From assembly GCF_003172895.1 (NCBI RefSeq), contig NZ_QGKL01000042.1, positions 186,001 through 250,000 on the forward strand: a stretch of DNA of 64,000 bases, read 5' to 3'. Both the position numbers and the translations under genes were made by a program. The first letter of the stretch is position 1, and the number at the start of each line of letters is the position of its first letter. This DNA is from Leucothrix arctica. GTDB taxonomy: Bacteria > Pseudomonadota > Gammaproteobacteria > Thiotrichales > Thiotrichaceae. Under the pieces are notes generated by a model, which did not search any database, was not told the DNA's origin, and saw only the letters and a program-made list of their open reading frames with translations. This document shows positions 8,045 through 16,151 of the stretch, piece after piece.

Positions 8045-8992
8045 TTATTTCACCGTTGTTCTAAGCAGCACTAAGTTATCGAGTACAAGGTTAGAAGACC
8101 AAATGAACTGTGCATCAGCGTCTTTCGCATCAAACAGGTCAGTAAAGTTGGTATAAGATCGTTTGTTGTTAACGCCAACAGTGTTGTTAGTAAACGTTGT
8201 TGCAGCAGGCCATGCGCTGTCATTAAAGTCTGAGTTTGCCCAGTTTTCCGGGATTTCCCAATGTGCTGCTGATGTGCTTGCAGCGCTTTTTACAGACTGG
8301 TCATCACAAGCTGAGCTGTCACGTGCTTGTCCATCGACTACTAAACATGAGCGATCAACAATCGGTGCTGTATAAAACGTTTGTGCTTTCCAGCTGCCAT
8401 CAGTAATTGCAATCGTTTTGCCATCTGCATCTTGAATCTGAGCAACTAGTCCACCATCCCCCGCATGAAGACTTGTACCACGGTTACTTTCCATTCCTAA
8501 GCCCAACGTTTCTTCCCAGTCCACCATTTTTACAGCAACGGTAAACGGGCGATCAGCTTTAAATCTCACAACATTTGAGTTAAACGGGGTGAAGACTACC
8601 GGGTCTACAGCAATGAGTTTGCCGTTAATAAATAGCTCGAAGTAGTTGTCAGCAAATATATAGGCGGTGAATGTTTCTGAGCCACCAGCGTCGATGACTG
8701 GGACTTTATCAAGCTGTAGCTGGCTAGTTGATCTGAGTTCTTCACCACCACATTCGTTGTATAGGTCGCTTGCTTTGGTAGCGGTTTCAAAGTTGGTTGC
8801 AGCTGGTACTGTCCACACTTTTCCGTTTTCTGACGTTATTTGGCCAACAGCACTGACGCGAGAGCGAGAACCACAGTCGTTAAGTCCTGCATTGAGTTGT
8901 GTCGTGGCAGCGCCAAGGGTAAAGCTAGGTTGTTCAGCATTGGCTGCTGCCGAAAGCAGTGCGACTGAAAATAAGAGTGATTGAATCTTCAT
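8045..8992 (-). CDS. Secreted protein of unknown function, PepSY neighbour
   Basis: 315 residues with a clear signal peptide (MKIQSLLFSVALLSAAANA, cleavage after ANA). The ATG at 8992 is chosen because GGAAG lies just upstream; a longer frame to 9016 adds eight residues before the signal. The mature protein is rich in beta-prone segments and has an F.AYIFADNYFELFINGK stretch like the galactose-binding/sugar-hydrolase accessory domains in which a small-domain loop reads VNG. Six cysteines (for example NDCGSRSR, YNECGGE, RSCLVVDG) could form disulfides. It precedes the PepSY gene by 60 bp on the same strand. The function is unknown. Confidence 0.72.
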   Translation of the reverse strand: MKIQSLLFSVALLSAAANAEQPSFTLGAATTQLNAGLNDCGSRSRVSAVGQITSENGKVWTVPAATNFETATKASDLYNECGGEELRSTSQLQLDKVPVIDAGGSETFTAYIFADNYFELFINGKLIAVDPVVFTPFNSNVVRFKADRPFTVAVKMVDWEETLGLGMESNRGTSLHAGDGGLVAQIQDADGKTIAITDGSWKAQTFYTAPIVDRSCLVVDGQARDSSACDDQSVKSAASTSAAHWEIPENWANSDFNDSAWPAATTFTNNTVGVNNKRSYTNFTDLFDAKDADAQFIWSSNLVLDNLVLLRTTVK

Positions 8993-9153
8993 AAGGGTAC
9001 TTCCACGTGATTGCACTAGGCTGATTTAAGATAGTTATAGTCTAGTGTTTTTATGAGGGGAAGTTGCCGTCTTTACAAAAAACTTAAAACTGCACAAGAA
9101 CTGGGTAATTTGATTGACCGAGGAGGAGTACTGAATGGACTTAGTAGGGTAGA

Positions 9154-9181
9154 TAACCCGACAGCGACTGCCATCGGGTTA
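9154..9181 (-). terminator. Hairpin after znuA
   Basis: TAACCCGA pairs perfectly with TCGGGTTA across a 12-base loop, ten bases past the znuA stop codon. It probably ends the znuA transcript; the U-tract is poor. Confidence 0.55.
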
Positions 9182-9190
9182 GGAAACCAC

Positions 9191-10150
9191 TTACTTACAT
9201 TGGCTGATGCTGTTTATCATAGCCTGTATCAACGCTTGATAATGACCACTGCCAGTGGAGATACTCGCACCTAAAGGATCCATCACGCCAATCGTCGAGA
9301 TACTAGTGCCTGCAAAGACGTTTTTAACCAAGCCAGCATTGTACTGAGGCTCGGTAAAGATGCAGTTAACACCTAGTTTTTTAACGGTTTCTTGGATCTC
9401 TTTAACACGTGCTGGGCTAGGGTCTTCTGCATCACCCAGTGAAATAGAACCTGCTGCTGAGATACCAAAACGTTTTTCAAAATACTGATAGGCATCGTGG
9501 AACACAATGAACTTAGGTTGTCCAAGTGCTTCAATCTGCGTGCGAGTAGACACGATCATTGCATCCAATGAGGCGATTGTTGCTGTTGCGTTACTGCTAT
9601 AAGCCGCTGCATTTTCAGGGTCTTGCTTTGATAAAACGTCGCTGATGTGTTTTACCCATATTTTTGCATTTTCAGGATCTAACCATGCATGAGGGTCATT
9701 GCCGTCATGCTCATCATGATGTTCGTCTTTTTTGTGTTCTTTCTCATCGTCATGACCTTCTTCTTCGTGCTCGTCATCATGTTCGTGTTTTTCAAAAGTA
9801 GCGCCTTCACGGTAGCCGTGAGTTGTCGTGCCTTCAATCTCTAAAACTTCGACTTTTTGTGCTGAACTGGCAAGGTTATCTAATGACTTTTCAAGCCAAG
9901 GCGTAAATCCTTCGCCAATCCAAAAAACAACGTCTGCACTTGCTAGTGCTTTAGCTTGTGAAGGGCGAAGTGTGTAGTGGTGAGGGGAAGATTCAGCAGG
10001 GATGATGAGTGTAGGTTCTGCTACACTGCCCATCACTTGGCTAACCAGTGAATGTAATGGAGCAATATCTACGGCAACGGAAGGTGGTGCCGCATGGGCA
10101 TTGAGTGATAGGCCAAGTAAGGCTGCACAGGCGACTATAGAACGGCGCAT
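9191..10150 (-). CDS. znuA: Zinc ABC importer periplasmic binding protein ZnuA
   Basis: 319 residues with a signal peptide (MRRSIVACAALLGLSLNAHA). It has the ZnuA fold landmarks: DIAPLHSLVSQVMG, the first zinc histidine in SSPHHYTLRPS, a long His/Asp/Glu-rich flexible loop at about 120-150 that gathers zinc, NDPHAWLDPENA with the second ligand, and FHDAYQYFEKRFG with the third. C-terminal cysteines (NCIFTEP and SQCK) match the conserved disulfide. It is transcribed away from znuCB across a shared Zur-like box, so the three genes form a divergent zinc-starvation regulon. Confidence 0.96.
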   Translation of the reverse strand: MRRSIVACAALLGLSLNAHAAPPSVAVDIAPLHSLVSQVMGSVAEPTLIIPAESSPHHYTLRPSQAKALASADVVFWIGEGFTPWLEKSLDNLASSAQKVEVLEIEGTTTHGYREGATFEKHEHDDEHEEEGHDDEKEHKKDEHHDEHDGNDPHAWLDPENAKIWVKHISDVLSKQDPENAAAYSSNATATIASLDAMIVSTRTQIEALGQPKFIVFHDAYQYFEKRFGISAAGSISLGDAEDPSPARVKEIQETVKKLGVNCIFTEPQYNAGLVKNVFAGTSISTIGVMDPLGASISTGSGHYQALIQAMINSISQCK

Positions 10151-10212
10151 TTGGGTTCTCCTTTGTATAGTTACAATTTTGAGATAAAAGAAATTTGAAT
10201 AGAAAATATAAC

Positions 10213-10232
10213 TGATACGTTATAACATATCA
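10213..10232. promoter_or_regulatory. Zur box in the znuA/znuC divergent promoter
   Basis: TGATACGTTATAACATATCA is a 20-base palindrome with only one mismatched pair and the GTTATAAC centre typical of gammaproteobacterial Zur operators. Its position between the divergent zinc-uptake genes supports zinc-dependent repression of both transcripts. Confidence 0.85.
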
Positions 10233-10309
10233 TAATTAGCTCAGTAAATGATATTCAAATAAGTCTTTACTGTACAGTGCCTTTTTTAAACGTTGTCAGG
10301 TATGCATGT

Positions 10310-11041
10310 ATGTTAATTGAATGCGACAATTTGTCGGTTCATATCGGTAAGAAATCGATTCTGAAAGACATTAGTTTTTCGATTAGTCCAAAAGAAATTG
10401 TAACGATTCTTGGTCCTAATGGCTCGGGGAAAACGACCTTGTTCAAGACTTTGATAGGGGCGATTACCCCTACTTCAGGTATATTGACGAAAAAATATAG
10501 GTTACGCATTGGCTATGTCCCGCAACGTTTACATATTGATGAAACCTTACCTATGACAGTAAGACGCTTTATGAATTTGCCAAGTGGGCATTCCAAAAAA
10601 ACGGTCGCAGATGCCTTGGCTCATGCCGGTGTGCCTGAGCTAGACAAGCAGCAGATCATAGATTTATCGGGTGGGCAGTTTCAACGGGTGTTGTTAGCGC
10701 GTGCTTTGCTAGGTAACCCTGATCTATTGTTGTTGGATGAAGCAACGCAGGGTTTGGATCACCGTGGTTCAGCAGATTTTTACCGACAGATTGCCAGCGT
10801 CAGAAAGAATCTTGGTTGCGCCATTCTGATGATTAGTCATGAACTGCATGTGGTGATGCGACAGACAGATCGTGTGATTTGCTTAAATGGTCATATCTGC
10901 TGTCAGGGTGAACCAGAGGTTGTTAGCGACTCACCAGAGTACCACGCGCTATTTGGTCTTGATCAAGAAAGCGAAGCGGCGCTTTATTTACATCAGGGTC
11001 ACCACTCTCATTCTCACTTAAAGCAGGTGTCAAATGCTTGA
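10310..11041 (+). CDS. znuC: Zinc ABC importer ATPase ZnuC
   Basis: 243 residues from the ATG at 10310, preferred over a GTG at 10277 because CAGG lies about eight bases upstream and the product then begins like the family. Walker A GPNGSGKT is at 35-42, the ABC signature LSGGQ at 119-123 and Walker B LLLLDEA at about 139-145, followed by the switch histidine in MISHELH. The C-terminus is His-rich (HQGHHSHSH), seen in many ZnuC proteins and perhaps metal-sensing. It overlaps znuB by eight bases, indicating coupled translation. Confidence 0.95.
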   Translation: MLIECDNLSVHIGKKSILKDISFSISPKEIVTILGPNGSGKTTLFKTLIGAITPTSGILTKKYRLRIGYVPQRLHIDETLPMTVRRFMNLPSGHSKKTVADALAHAGVPELDKQQIIDLSGGQFQRVLLARALLGNPDLLLLDEATQGLDHRGSADFYRQIASVRKNLGCAILMISHELHVVMRQTDRVICLNGHICCQGEPEVVSDSPEYHALFGLDQESEAALYLHQGHHSHSHLKQVSNA

Positions 11042-11846
11042 TGATTTTCTAGTCCGTGCCATGTTGGCTAGTGTCGGTGTTGCTCTGGCCGCTGCGCCGT
11101 TAGGATGTTTTGTGATTTGGCGTCGAATGGCTTATTTCGGTGATGCTACCGCTCATGCTGCGGTGTTGGGTGTGGCGCTATCACTGGCATTCTCATTGCC
11201 TATATTTGTCGGTGTATTAGCTATGTGCTTGATCATGGCCATTACCGTATCCAGCTTGAGTGGCCGTGGCTTTGCTATGGATACTTTGCTCGGTGTTATG
11301 GCACATTCTTCCTTGGCCATCGGCCTGGTGGCTGTGTCGTTTTTATCGGGTGTGCGGATTGATCTGATGTCGTATTTATTTGGTGATATTTTGGCGGTAG
11401 GCAAAAGCGACCTGTTATTGATCTGGGGTGGGGCTGCCACGGTGCTGTTCTTAATTATATGGCGATGGTCGGGGCTTTTACTATCGACATTAAACGCTGA
11501 CTTAGCACTTGCCAGTGGTTTTAAACCTAAGCAGGAGCAAATGATTTTAACGATTGCCCTAGCGATTGTGGTTGCGGTGGCTATTAAAGTGGTTGGGGTG
11601 TTGTTGATAGCAGCTATGTTGATTGTACCAGCTGCCACAGCGCGGGCGTTTAGTCAGACGCCGGAAACAATGGCTATTGTAGCAGCTGGTATCGGTGCGT
11701 TTTGTGGTTTGGCAGGGCTTCAATCGTCTTACTACTTTGATACGCCGACAGGGCCGACGATTGTTTGTGTTTGTGCACTGTTGTTTGTGATTACTACGAT
11801 TGTAGCAAGAGCGTATCGGGTGCTTACCACGGGTGAAAAGGTTTAA
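11034..11846 (+). CDS. znuB: Zinc ABC importer permease ZnuB
   Basis: 270 residues, almost entirely hydrophobic with about eight predicted membrane helices, matching the ABC-3 permease family. Landmarks are GCFVIWRRMAYFGDATAHAAVLGVAL near the N-terminus, LMSYLFGDIL in the middle, and KVVGVLLIAAMLIVPAATAR in the C-terminal half that contacts the ATPase. It is the last gene of znuCB. Confidence 0.95.
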   Translation: MLDDFLVRAMLASVGVALAAAPLGCFVIWRRMAYFGDATAHAAVLGVALSLAFSLPIFVGVLAMCLIMAITVSSLSGRGFAMDTLLGVMAHSSLAIGLVAVSFLSGVRIDLMSYLFGDILAVGKSDLLLIWGGAATVLFLIIWRWSGLLLSTLNADLALASGFKPKQEQMILTIALAIVVAVAIKVVGVLLIAAMLIVPAATARAFSQTPETMAIVAAGIGAFCGLAGLQSSYYFDTPTGPTIVCVCALLFVITTIVARAYRVLTTGEKV

Positions 11847-11877
11847 GCGGCTAGCTTAAAGAAAGCAGACCGCTTAA
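11843..11877. terminator. Hairpin between znuB and the BKACE operon
   Basis: TTAAGCGG pairs perfectly with CCGCTTAA across a 19-base loop. It overlaps the znuB stop codon and sits between convergent genes. The T-tract is weak. Confidence 0.4.
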
Positions 11878-11887
11878 GTGATAATGC

Positions 11888-12820
11888 TTAGAAGTTAGTA
11901 TTATCGCCGCCTTTAAGATCAAGTATTTCACGTGCTTCATCAGGCGTAGCCACTTCGCAACCTAGGTCTTCAATGATGCGACGAATCTTAGCAACCTGCT
12001 GTGCATTACTCTCAGCAAGCTCACCACGTGAGATAAATAGGCTGTCTTCAAGACCAACACGGACATTACCTTTCATTTGGCTAGCCGTTGTTGCGAGTGA
12101 CATCTGAGAGCCACCTGCACCCAGTACAGACCAACGATAGTTATCACCAAACAAACGATCCGCCGTTTGCTTCATGAAAATAAGGTTTTCAACTTCTGGC
12201 CCAATACCACCCAAAATACCAAAGATAAACTGGATGAAAATAGGCGCTTTAAATAGACCAGTATCCACACAGTACTTCAAATTATACAAGTGACCAACGT
12301 CGTAGCACTCATGTTCAAACTTGATGTTGTGAGGTGCAAGCGTCTTAGAAACTTTTTCAATATCATTAAAGGTATTGCGGAAAATGTAAGTATCCGAATT
12401 TTCAACGTACTCCTTTTCCCAGTCATGCTTCCATGACTCATAGCGCTTAGCCAATGGGTGGAATGAAAAATTCATCGAGCCCATATTCAGTGAGCACATC
12501 TCTGGTGAGAACTTCTCAGCAGGGGCAATACGTTCTTCGATAGTGGTTTTAAGACTGCCGCCTGTTGAAATGTTGATAACCGCATCCGTTTGGCTTTTGA
12601 TATTAGGCAAAAACGCAGCAAAGTGATCAGGGTTTAGTGATACAGAACCATCTTTTGGATCACGTGCATGTAAGTGCAAAATTGAAGCACCTGCTTCTGA
12701 TGCGGCAACGGCTTGCGCAGCAATATCTTCAGCAGTGTAAGGCAATGCGTCTGACATTGTTGGTGTGTGAATAGCACCTGTAATAGCACAGGTGATAATG
12801 GTTTTCTTTTGGCGAGCCAT
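11888..12820 (-). CDS. BKACE family beta-keto acid cleavage enzyme
   Basis: 310 residues from the ATG at 12820 (GAAAGGAAG upstream; the longer frame to 12910 overlaps the permease gene). This is the DUF849/BKACE TIM-barrel family that condenses a beta-keto acid with acetyl-CoA, giving acetoacetate plus a new CoA thioester (prototype Kce, 3-keto-5-aminohexanoate cleavage). Visible family features are ITCAITGAIHTPTMS, the zinc-binding ILHLHARDP, NISTGG, ERIAPAEKFSPEMCSLNMGSMNF, FECYDVGHL-like HECYDVGHLYNL and VRVGLEDSL. It is last in the nine-gene operon. The substrate group is not determinable here; carnitine-type and amino-keto acids are possibilities. Confidence 0.9.
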   Translation of the reverse strand: MARQKKTIITCAITGAIHTPTMSDALPYTAEDIAAQAVAASEAGASILHLHARDPKDGSVSLNPDHFAAFLPNIKSQTDAVINISTGGSLKTTIEERIAPAEKFSPEMCSLNMGSMNFSFHPLAKRYESWKHDWEKEYVENSDTYIFRNTFNDIEKVSKTLAPHNIKFEHECYDVGHLYNLKYCVDTGLFKAPIFIQFIFGILGGIGPEVENLIFMKQTADRLFGDNYRWSVLGAGGSQMSLATTASQMKGNVRVGLEDSLFISRGELAESNAQQVAKIRRIIEDLGCEVATPDEAREILDLKGGDNTNF

Positions 12821-12822
12821 TA

Positions 12823-13851
12823 TTAGCTTCCTTTCTTTGATTGAGTAGTTTGGACGCGATAGCCCAGTGGAAAGAGTTGTAAATCCCAACGATCTCGGAT
12901 GATTCCCCAAAGGCCTTTTGGGGCTTTCAACATAATGACGATAGCAACAACACCCAGCGCAATCAGGTAGGTTGTGCCAAGGTCTGCCAGTGTTTCACGC
13001 ATTAGGAAGTAAACCAGTGTGCCGATAATGGGCCCTTCTAGCGTACCGATACCACCGATAACCACGATGAAAATAACGAAGGCTGTCCAGTCATTAACAG
13101 AAAATGCTGCATCAGGCGAGATACGTAGTTTCTGTAGGAAAATCAGAGCACCAACAACCGATGTTAAGGCCGCAGTGATGACATATACCAAGAACTTTGT
13201 ACGCCAGATGTTGATACCTAAAGATGAAGCCGCCAGTTCATTATCGCGAATAGCAGACAGTGCTAAACCTTTGCGTGAGCGTAAGAAAAGGTATACAGCT
13301 AATATAACCGCTACCATCACACCCAGCGCTAGCCAGTAACTGAGAGACTCACGCGCTGCTCGTCCATCGGCCATGGACTTGATAATGCTGATCGGTAACG
13401 ATGTTCCCGAGCCACCACCAAGACTAGAGACTTGAGCGAAGGTAAGGCGAAAGACTTCCGCAATAACCCATGTTCCAATGGCAAAGTAAGCTCCATGTAA
13501 ACGAAAAACTAAGGCAGCGATTGGAATAGAAACCAATCCGCCTAGTATCGCGACGCCAATAAGCGCAACCACAGGGCTCAGTCCCGCAAACATCGTCAGC
13601 GAGAACAGCATATAGCCACCAAAACCCACATAGGCTTGCTGTCCTACGGAAACTAGGCCGGCATAACCCGCCATTAAGTTCCATAGCGTTGCCAAGGATA
13701 GGTAGAGGAACAACTCAGCCATCAAACGCATGTCTGCTCGTCCTGCCCACAGCGGCGCAGAGATCAAAATGACTAAAATAATCACGGCCGCAAAACTGGC
13801 AATCAGGCTTGCTTTTGAGCGTCGTGTTACGTGCATGTTTTCGATGCTCAT
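12823..13851 (-). CDS. Liv-type ABC importer permease (LivM-like)
   Basis: 342 residues, branched-chain-amino-acid-type inner-membrane permease with about eight to ten helices. Family hallmarks are NLMAGYAGLVSVGQQAYVGFGGYMLF, LRLHGAYFAIGTW-like FRLHGAYFAIGTWVIAEV, the EAA-type loop AIRDNELAASSLGINIWRTKF, and VVIGGIGTLEGPIIGT. It overlaps the LivH-like permease by four bases (ATGA) and ends two bases before the BKACE start codon. With its partners it should import the operon's substrate, which need not be an amino acid. Confidence 0.93.
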   Translation of the reverse strand: MSIENMHVTRRSKASLIASFAAVIILVILISAPLWAGRADMRLMAELFLYLSLATLWNLMAGYAGLVSVGQQAYVGFGGYMLFSLTMFAGLSPVVALIGVAILGGLVSIPIAALVFRLHGAYFAIGTWVIAEVFRLTFAQVSSLGGGSGTSLPISIIKSMADGRAARESLSYWLALGVMVAVILAVYLFLRSRKGLALSAIRDNELAASSLGINIWRTKFLVYVITAALTSVVGALIFLQKLRISPDAAFSVNDWTAFVIFIVVIGGIGTLEGPIIGTLVYFLMRETLADLGTTYLIALGVVAIVIMLKAPKGLWGIIRDRWDLQLFPLGYRVQTTQSKKGS

Positions 13852-14711
13852 CCTGATACCCTCGGGAAAAACCCACGTGGTTTAAAGGCAATAATGCAGA
13901 GGAATGTGATGTGACCTGCAAGCAACTGCCAGCCGGGGTTAATCTGCGCGCCCAGTGTTTGTGCAACACCCAAAATAATACCGCCGACTAAAGTTCCCCA
14001 TAGGTTGCCAAGACCACCGATAATGACTGCTTCAAAGCCAAAGATTAGGCGTGCACCACCAATAGAAGGGTCAAAGTTCGTCCGTACACCGAGCATGACA
14101 CCCGCAACGGCTGTGACAGCTAGTGCTAACGCCATGGCTAAACCAAAGATGTGACGACGGTTAAGTCCCATTAGTTGTGCAATGTCTTGATTATCAGATA
14201 CCGCACGGAACGAACGTCCCAGTGATGTGTGATAAAACATCCAGTGCAAACTTGCGATAATGGCAACCGCAATCCCGAAAGTAAGCAGTGGCAGCACACC
14301 AATAGATAAGTCACCAACACTTATACTGGCTATCTCAAGCGTACCTGCATCTAACTTTTGAGGGTCAGCCGAGTAAACCTCTAGCAGTACATTTTGGATA
14401 ATGACGGACAAACCAAAGGTCACTAGTAGTGGTGGTAGTAGGTCGTCGCCTAGCGTTTTGTTGAGTATGCCGCGTTGCAGTACATAACCAATGGCTGCCA
14501 TCATCGGGACAACCGCGAACATGGCGAGTAAAGGGTGTATGCCTAACATGATGGTGACTGATAAGCCAAGGTAGGCTGCCAATACGATCAAGTCACCATG
14601 AGCGATATTCACTAAGCGCATCACACCAAAAATTAAGGAAAGCCCCGCCGCAAATAGCGCGTACAAACCTCCTAATAGAATTCCCTGTATCAGAGCGTTA
14701 ATCCAATCCAT
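13848..14711 (-). CDS. Liv-type ABC importer permease (LivH-like)
   Basis: 287 residues, second permease of the importer, with about eight helices. It opens LIQGILLGGLYALFAAGLSLIFGVMRLVNIAHGD, which is diagnostic for LivH, and has the coupling loop SFRAVSDNQDIAQLMGLN and the C-terminal VIIGGLGNLWGTLVGGIILG. It is separated by two bases from the ATPase gene upstream and overlaps the LivM-like gene downstream. Confidence 0.93.
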   Translation of the reverse strand: MDWINALIQGILLGGLYALFAAGLSLIFGVMRLVNIAHGDLIVLAAYLGLSVTIMLGIHPLLAMFAVVPMMAAIGYVLQRGILNKTLGDDLLPPLLVTFGLSVIIQNVLLEVYSADPQKLDAGTLEIASISVGDLSIGVLPLLTFGIAVAIIASLHWMFYHTSLGRSFRAVSDNQDIAQLMGLNRRHIFGLAMALALAVTAVAGVMLGVRTNFDPSIGGARLIFGFEAVIIGGLGNLWGTLVGGIILGVAQTLGAQINPGWQLLAGHITFLCIIAFKPRGFFPRVSG

Positions 14712-14713
14712 GT

Positions 14714-15421
14714 TTAATGCACTCCAAAGTAAGCACGACTGATTGCTTCGCGTTCAACGGTTTGAGAATCACCTTCCAGTGCTACACGTCCTTCCTGCAA
14801 ACAGTAGAATCGTGCTGACACGGCTAGCGCTTTACTAATATCTTGCTCAACAATCACAGCACTCATACCGTCATCGATGATGTTAGGTAGGGCGTCGTAG
14901 ATGGTTTTGATAATGACAGGGGCAAGTCCAAGACTGATTTCATCAAATAAAATAAGGTCAGGGTTAGCCATCAGTGCGCGACCAATAGCCACCATCTGTT
15001 GTTGACCACCTGATAGCGAGGTTGACGGCTGGTTTCGACGCTCTTCCAAAATAGGAAATAGCTGATAAAGCGCCTTTAAGTTCCACGGCCCTTTACGTCC
15101 AACGCGTCCGCCAATAATCAAGTTTTCTTCAACGGATAAGGATGGGAATAGTTGTCGTCCTTCAGGGACTAATGCAATACCTTTGGTAGCTACTTGGTCA
15201 GCACGCAGCGCACCAATAGGCTCGTCACGGTATACAATTTGCTCTGCATTATTGCTATTAAGCCCAGCAATAGAGCGCATCAGTGTTGTCTTACCTGCAC
15301 CATTGGCGCCGATGATGGCAATAACTTCACCTTCTGCAATGCTCAGGTCCAAATCAAACAACGCTTGAAAGTCACCGTAGTGTGCGCATAAATTGTGGGT
15401 TTTAAGTACTTGGTCAGCCAT
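14714..15421 (-). CDS. Liv-type ABC importer ATPase (LivF-like)
   Basis: 235 residues from the ATG at 15421, which overlaps the stop of the preceding ATPase gene; an alternative TTG at 15430 adds three residues. Walker A is GANGAGKTT, the signature is SLSGGQQQMVAIGRAL, Walker B is LILFDEISLGLAP, and GIALVPEGRQLFPSLSVEENL is the classic LivF Q-loop region. It forms the heterodimeric motor with the LivG-like ATPase. Confidence 0.93.
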   Translation of the reverse strand: MADQVLKTHNLCAHYGDFQALFDLDLSIAEGEVIAIIGANGAGKTTLMRSIAGLNSNNAEQIVYRDEPIGALRADQVATKGIALVPEGRQLFPSLSVEENLIIGGRVGRKGPWNLKALYQLFPILEERRNQPSTSLSGGQQQMVAIGRALMANPDLILFDEISLGLAPVIIKTIYDALPNIIDDGMSAVIVEQDISKALAVSARFYCLQEGRVALEGDSQTVEREAISRAYFGVH

Positions 15422-16142
15422 TAGCGTCAATCCCCAGGTAAATTTCTTGTACTTCCTTACTCTTCATCACCGTATCAGGGTCTCCTTCAGCAATTTGTTC
15501 ACCAAAGTTAATGACCACCAAACGGTCAACGACCGCGAGTAGGGCATGCACTACGTGTTCGATCCAAATAATCGAAACACCGCTTTTGTGGATCTTTTTG
15601 ATGGTTGAAATAAGTGAGACACACTCTGCTTCCGTAAGGCCACCTGCGATTTCGTCGAGTAGCAATAGCTTGGGCTTAGCACAGAGTGCGCGTGTTAACT
15701 CTAAACGTTTACGTTCTAACAAGGTGAGGGTGCCCGCCAAGGCATTAGCTCTGTGTAGTAGCTCTGTTTGTTCCAGTACTTCTAAACAGTGTTGCTTGGC
15801 AGCACTACCTTTCATATCAGCGGCTTGTGTGGCGGCAACCATGGCGTTTTCAAATACGGTCATGCCCACAAAGGGCTGCGGTACTTGGAAACTTCTTGCT
15901 ATGCCTGCTCGACAACGGTCTGCGGCGCTCATACGAGTAACATCTTTGCCATCAAAGGTCACTGTGCCTTTATCAGCTTTAAGCGTCCCTGTAATTAAGT
16001 TAAACATCGACGTTTTACCTGCACCATTAGGTCCAAGAACCCCCAGAGCCTCACCTTGCTTTAGCCCAAAGCTGAGCTCATTAGCAACGGTGATAGCGCC
16101 GAAAGACTTACCTAAGTTATGCAGTTTTAGGATTTCAGTCAT
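15414..16142 (-). CDS. Liv-type ABC importer ATPase (LivG-like)
   Basis: 242 residues. Walker A is GPNGAGKTS, the Q-loop region reads GIARSFQVPQPFVGMTVFEN and Walker B is LLLLDEIAGGLTEAE. The signature segment reads LTLLERKRLELTRAL instead of the LSGGQ form, a divergence seen in LivG-type halves where the composite site is degenerate. It lies nine bases downstream of the binding-protein gene and overlaps the LivF-like gene. Confidence 0.92.
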   Translation of the reverse strand: MTEILKLHNLGKSFGAITVANELSFGLKQGEALGVLGPNGAGKTSMFNLITGTLKADKGTVTFDGKDVTRMSAADRCRAGIARSFQVPQPFVGMTVFENAMVAATQAADMKGSAAKQHCLEVLEQTELLHRANALAGTLTLLERKRLELTRALCAKPKLLLLDEIAGGLTEAECVSLISTIKKIHKSGVSIIWIEHVVHALLAVVDRLVVINFGEQIAEGDPDTVMKSKEVQEIYLGIDANG

Positions 16143-16151
16143 GGATTTAAA

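Noticed and set aside
9653-9800. His/Asp-rich repetitive stretch as a repeat element
   Set aside because: It encodes the flexible metal-binding loop of ZnuA and is explained by that gene.
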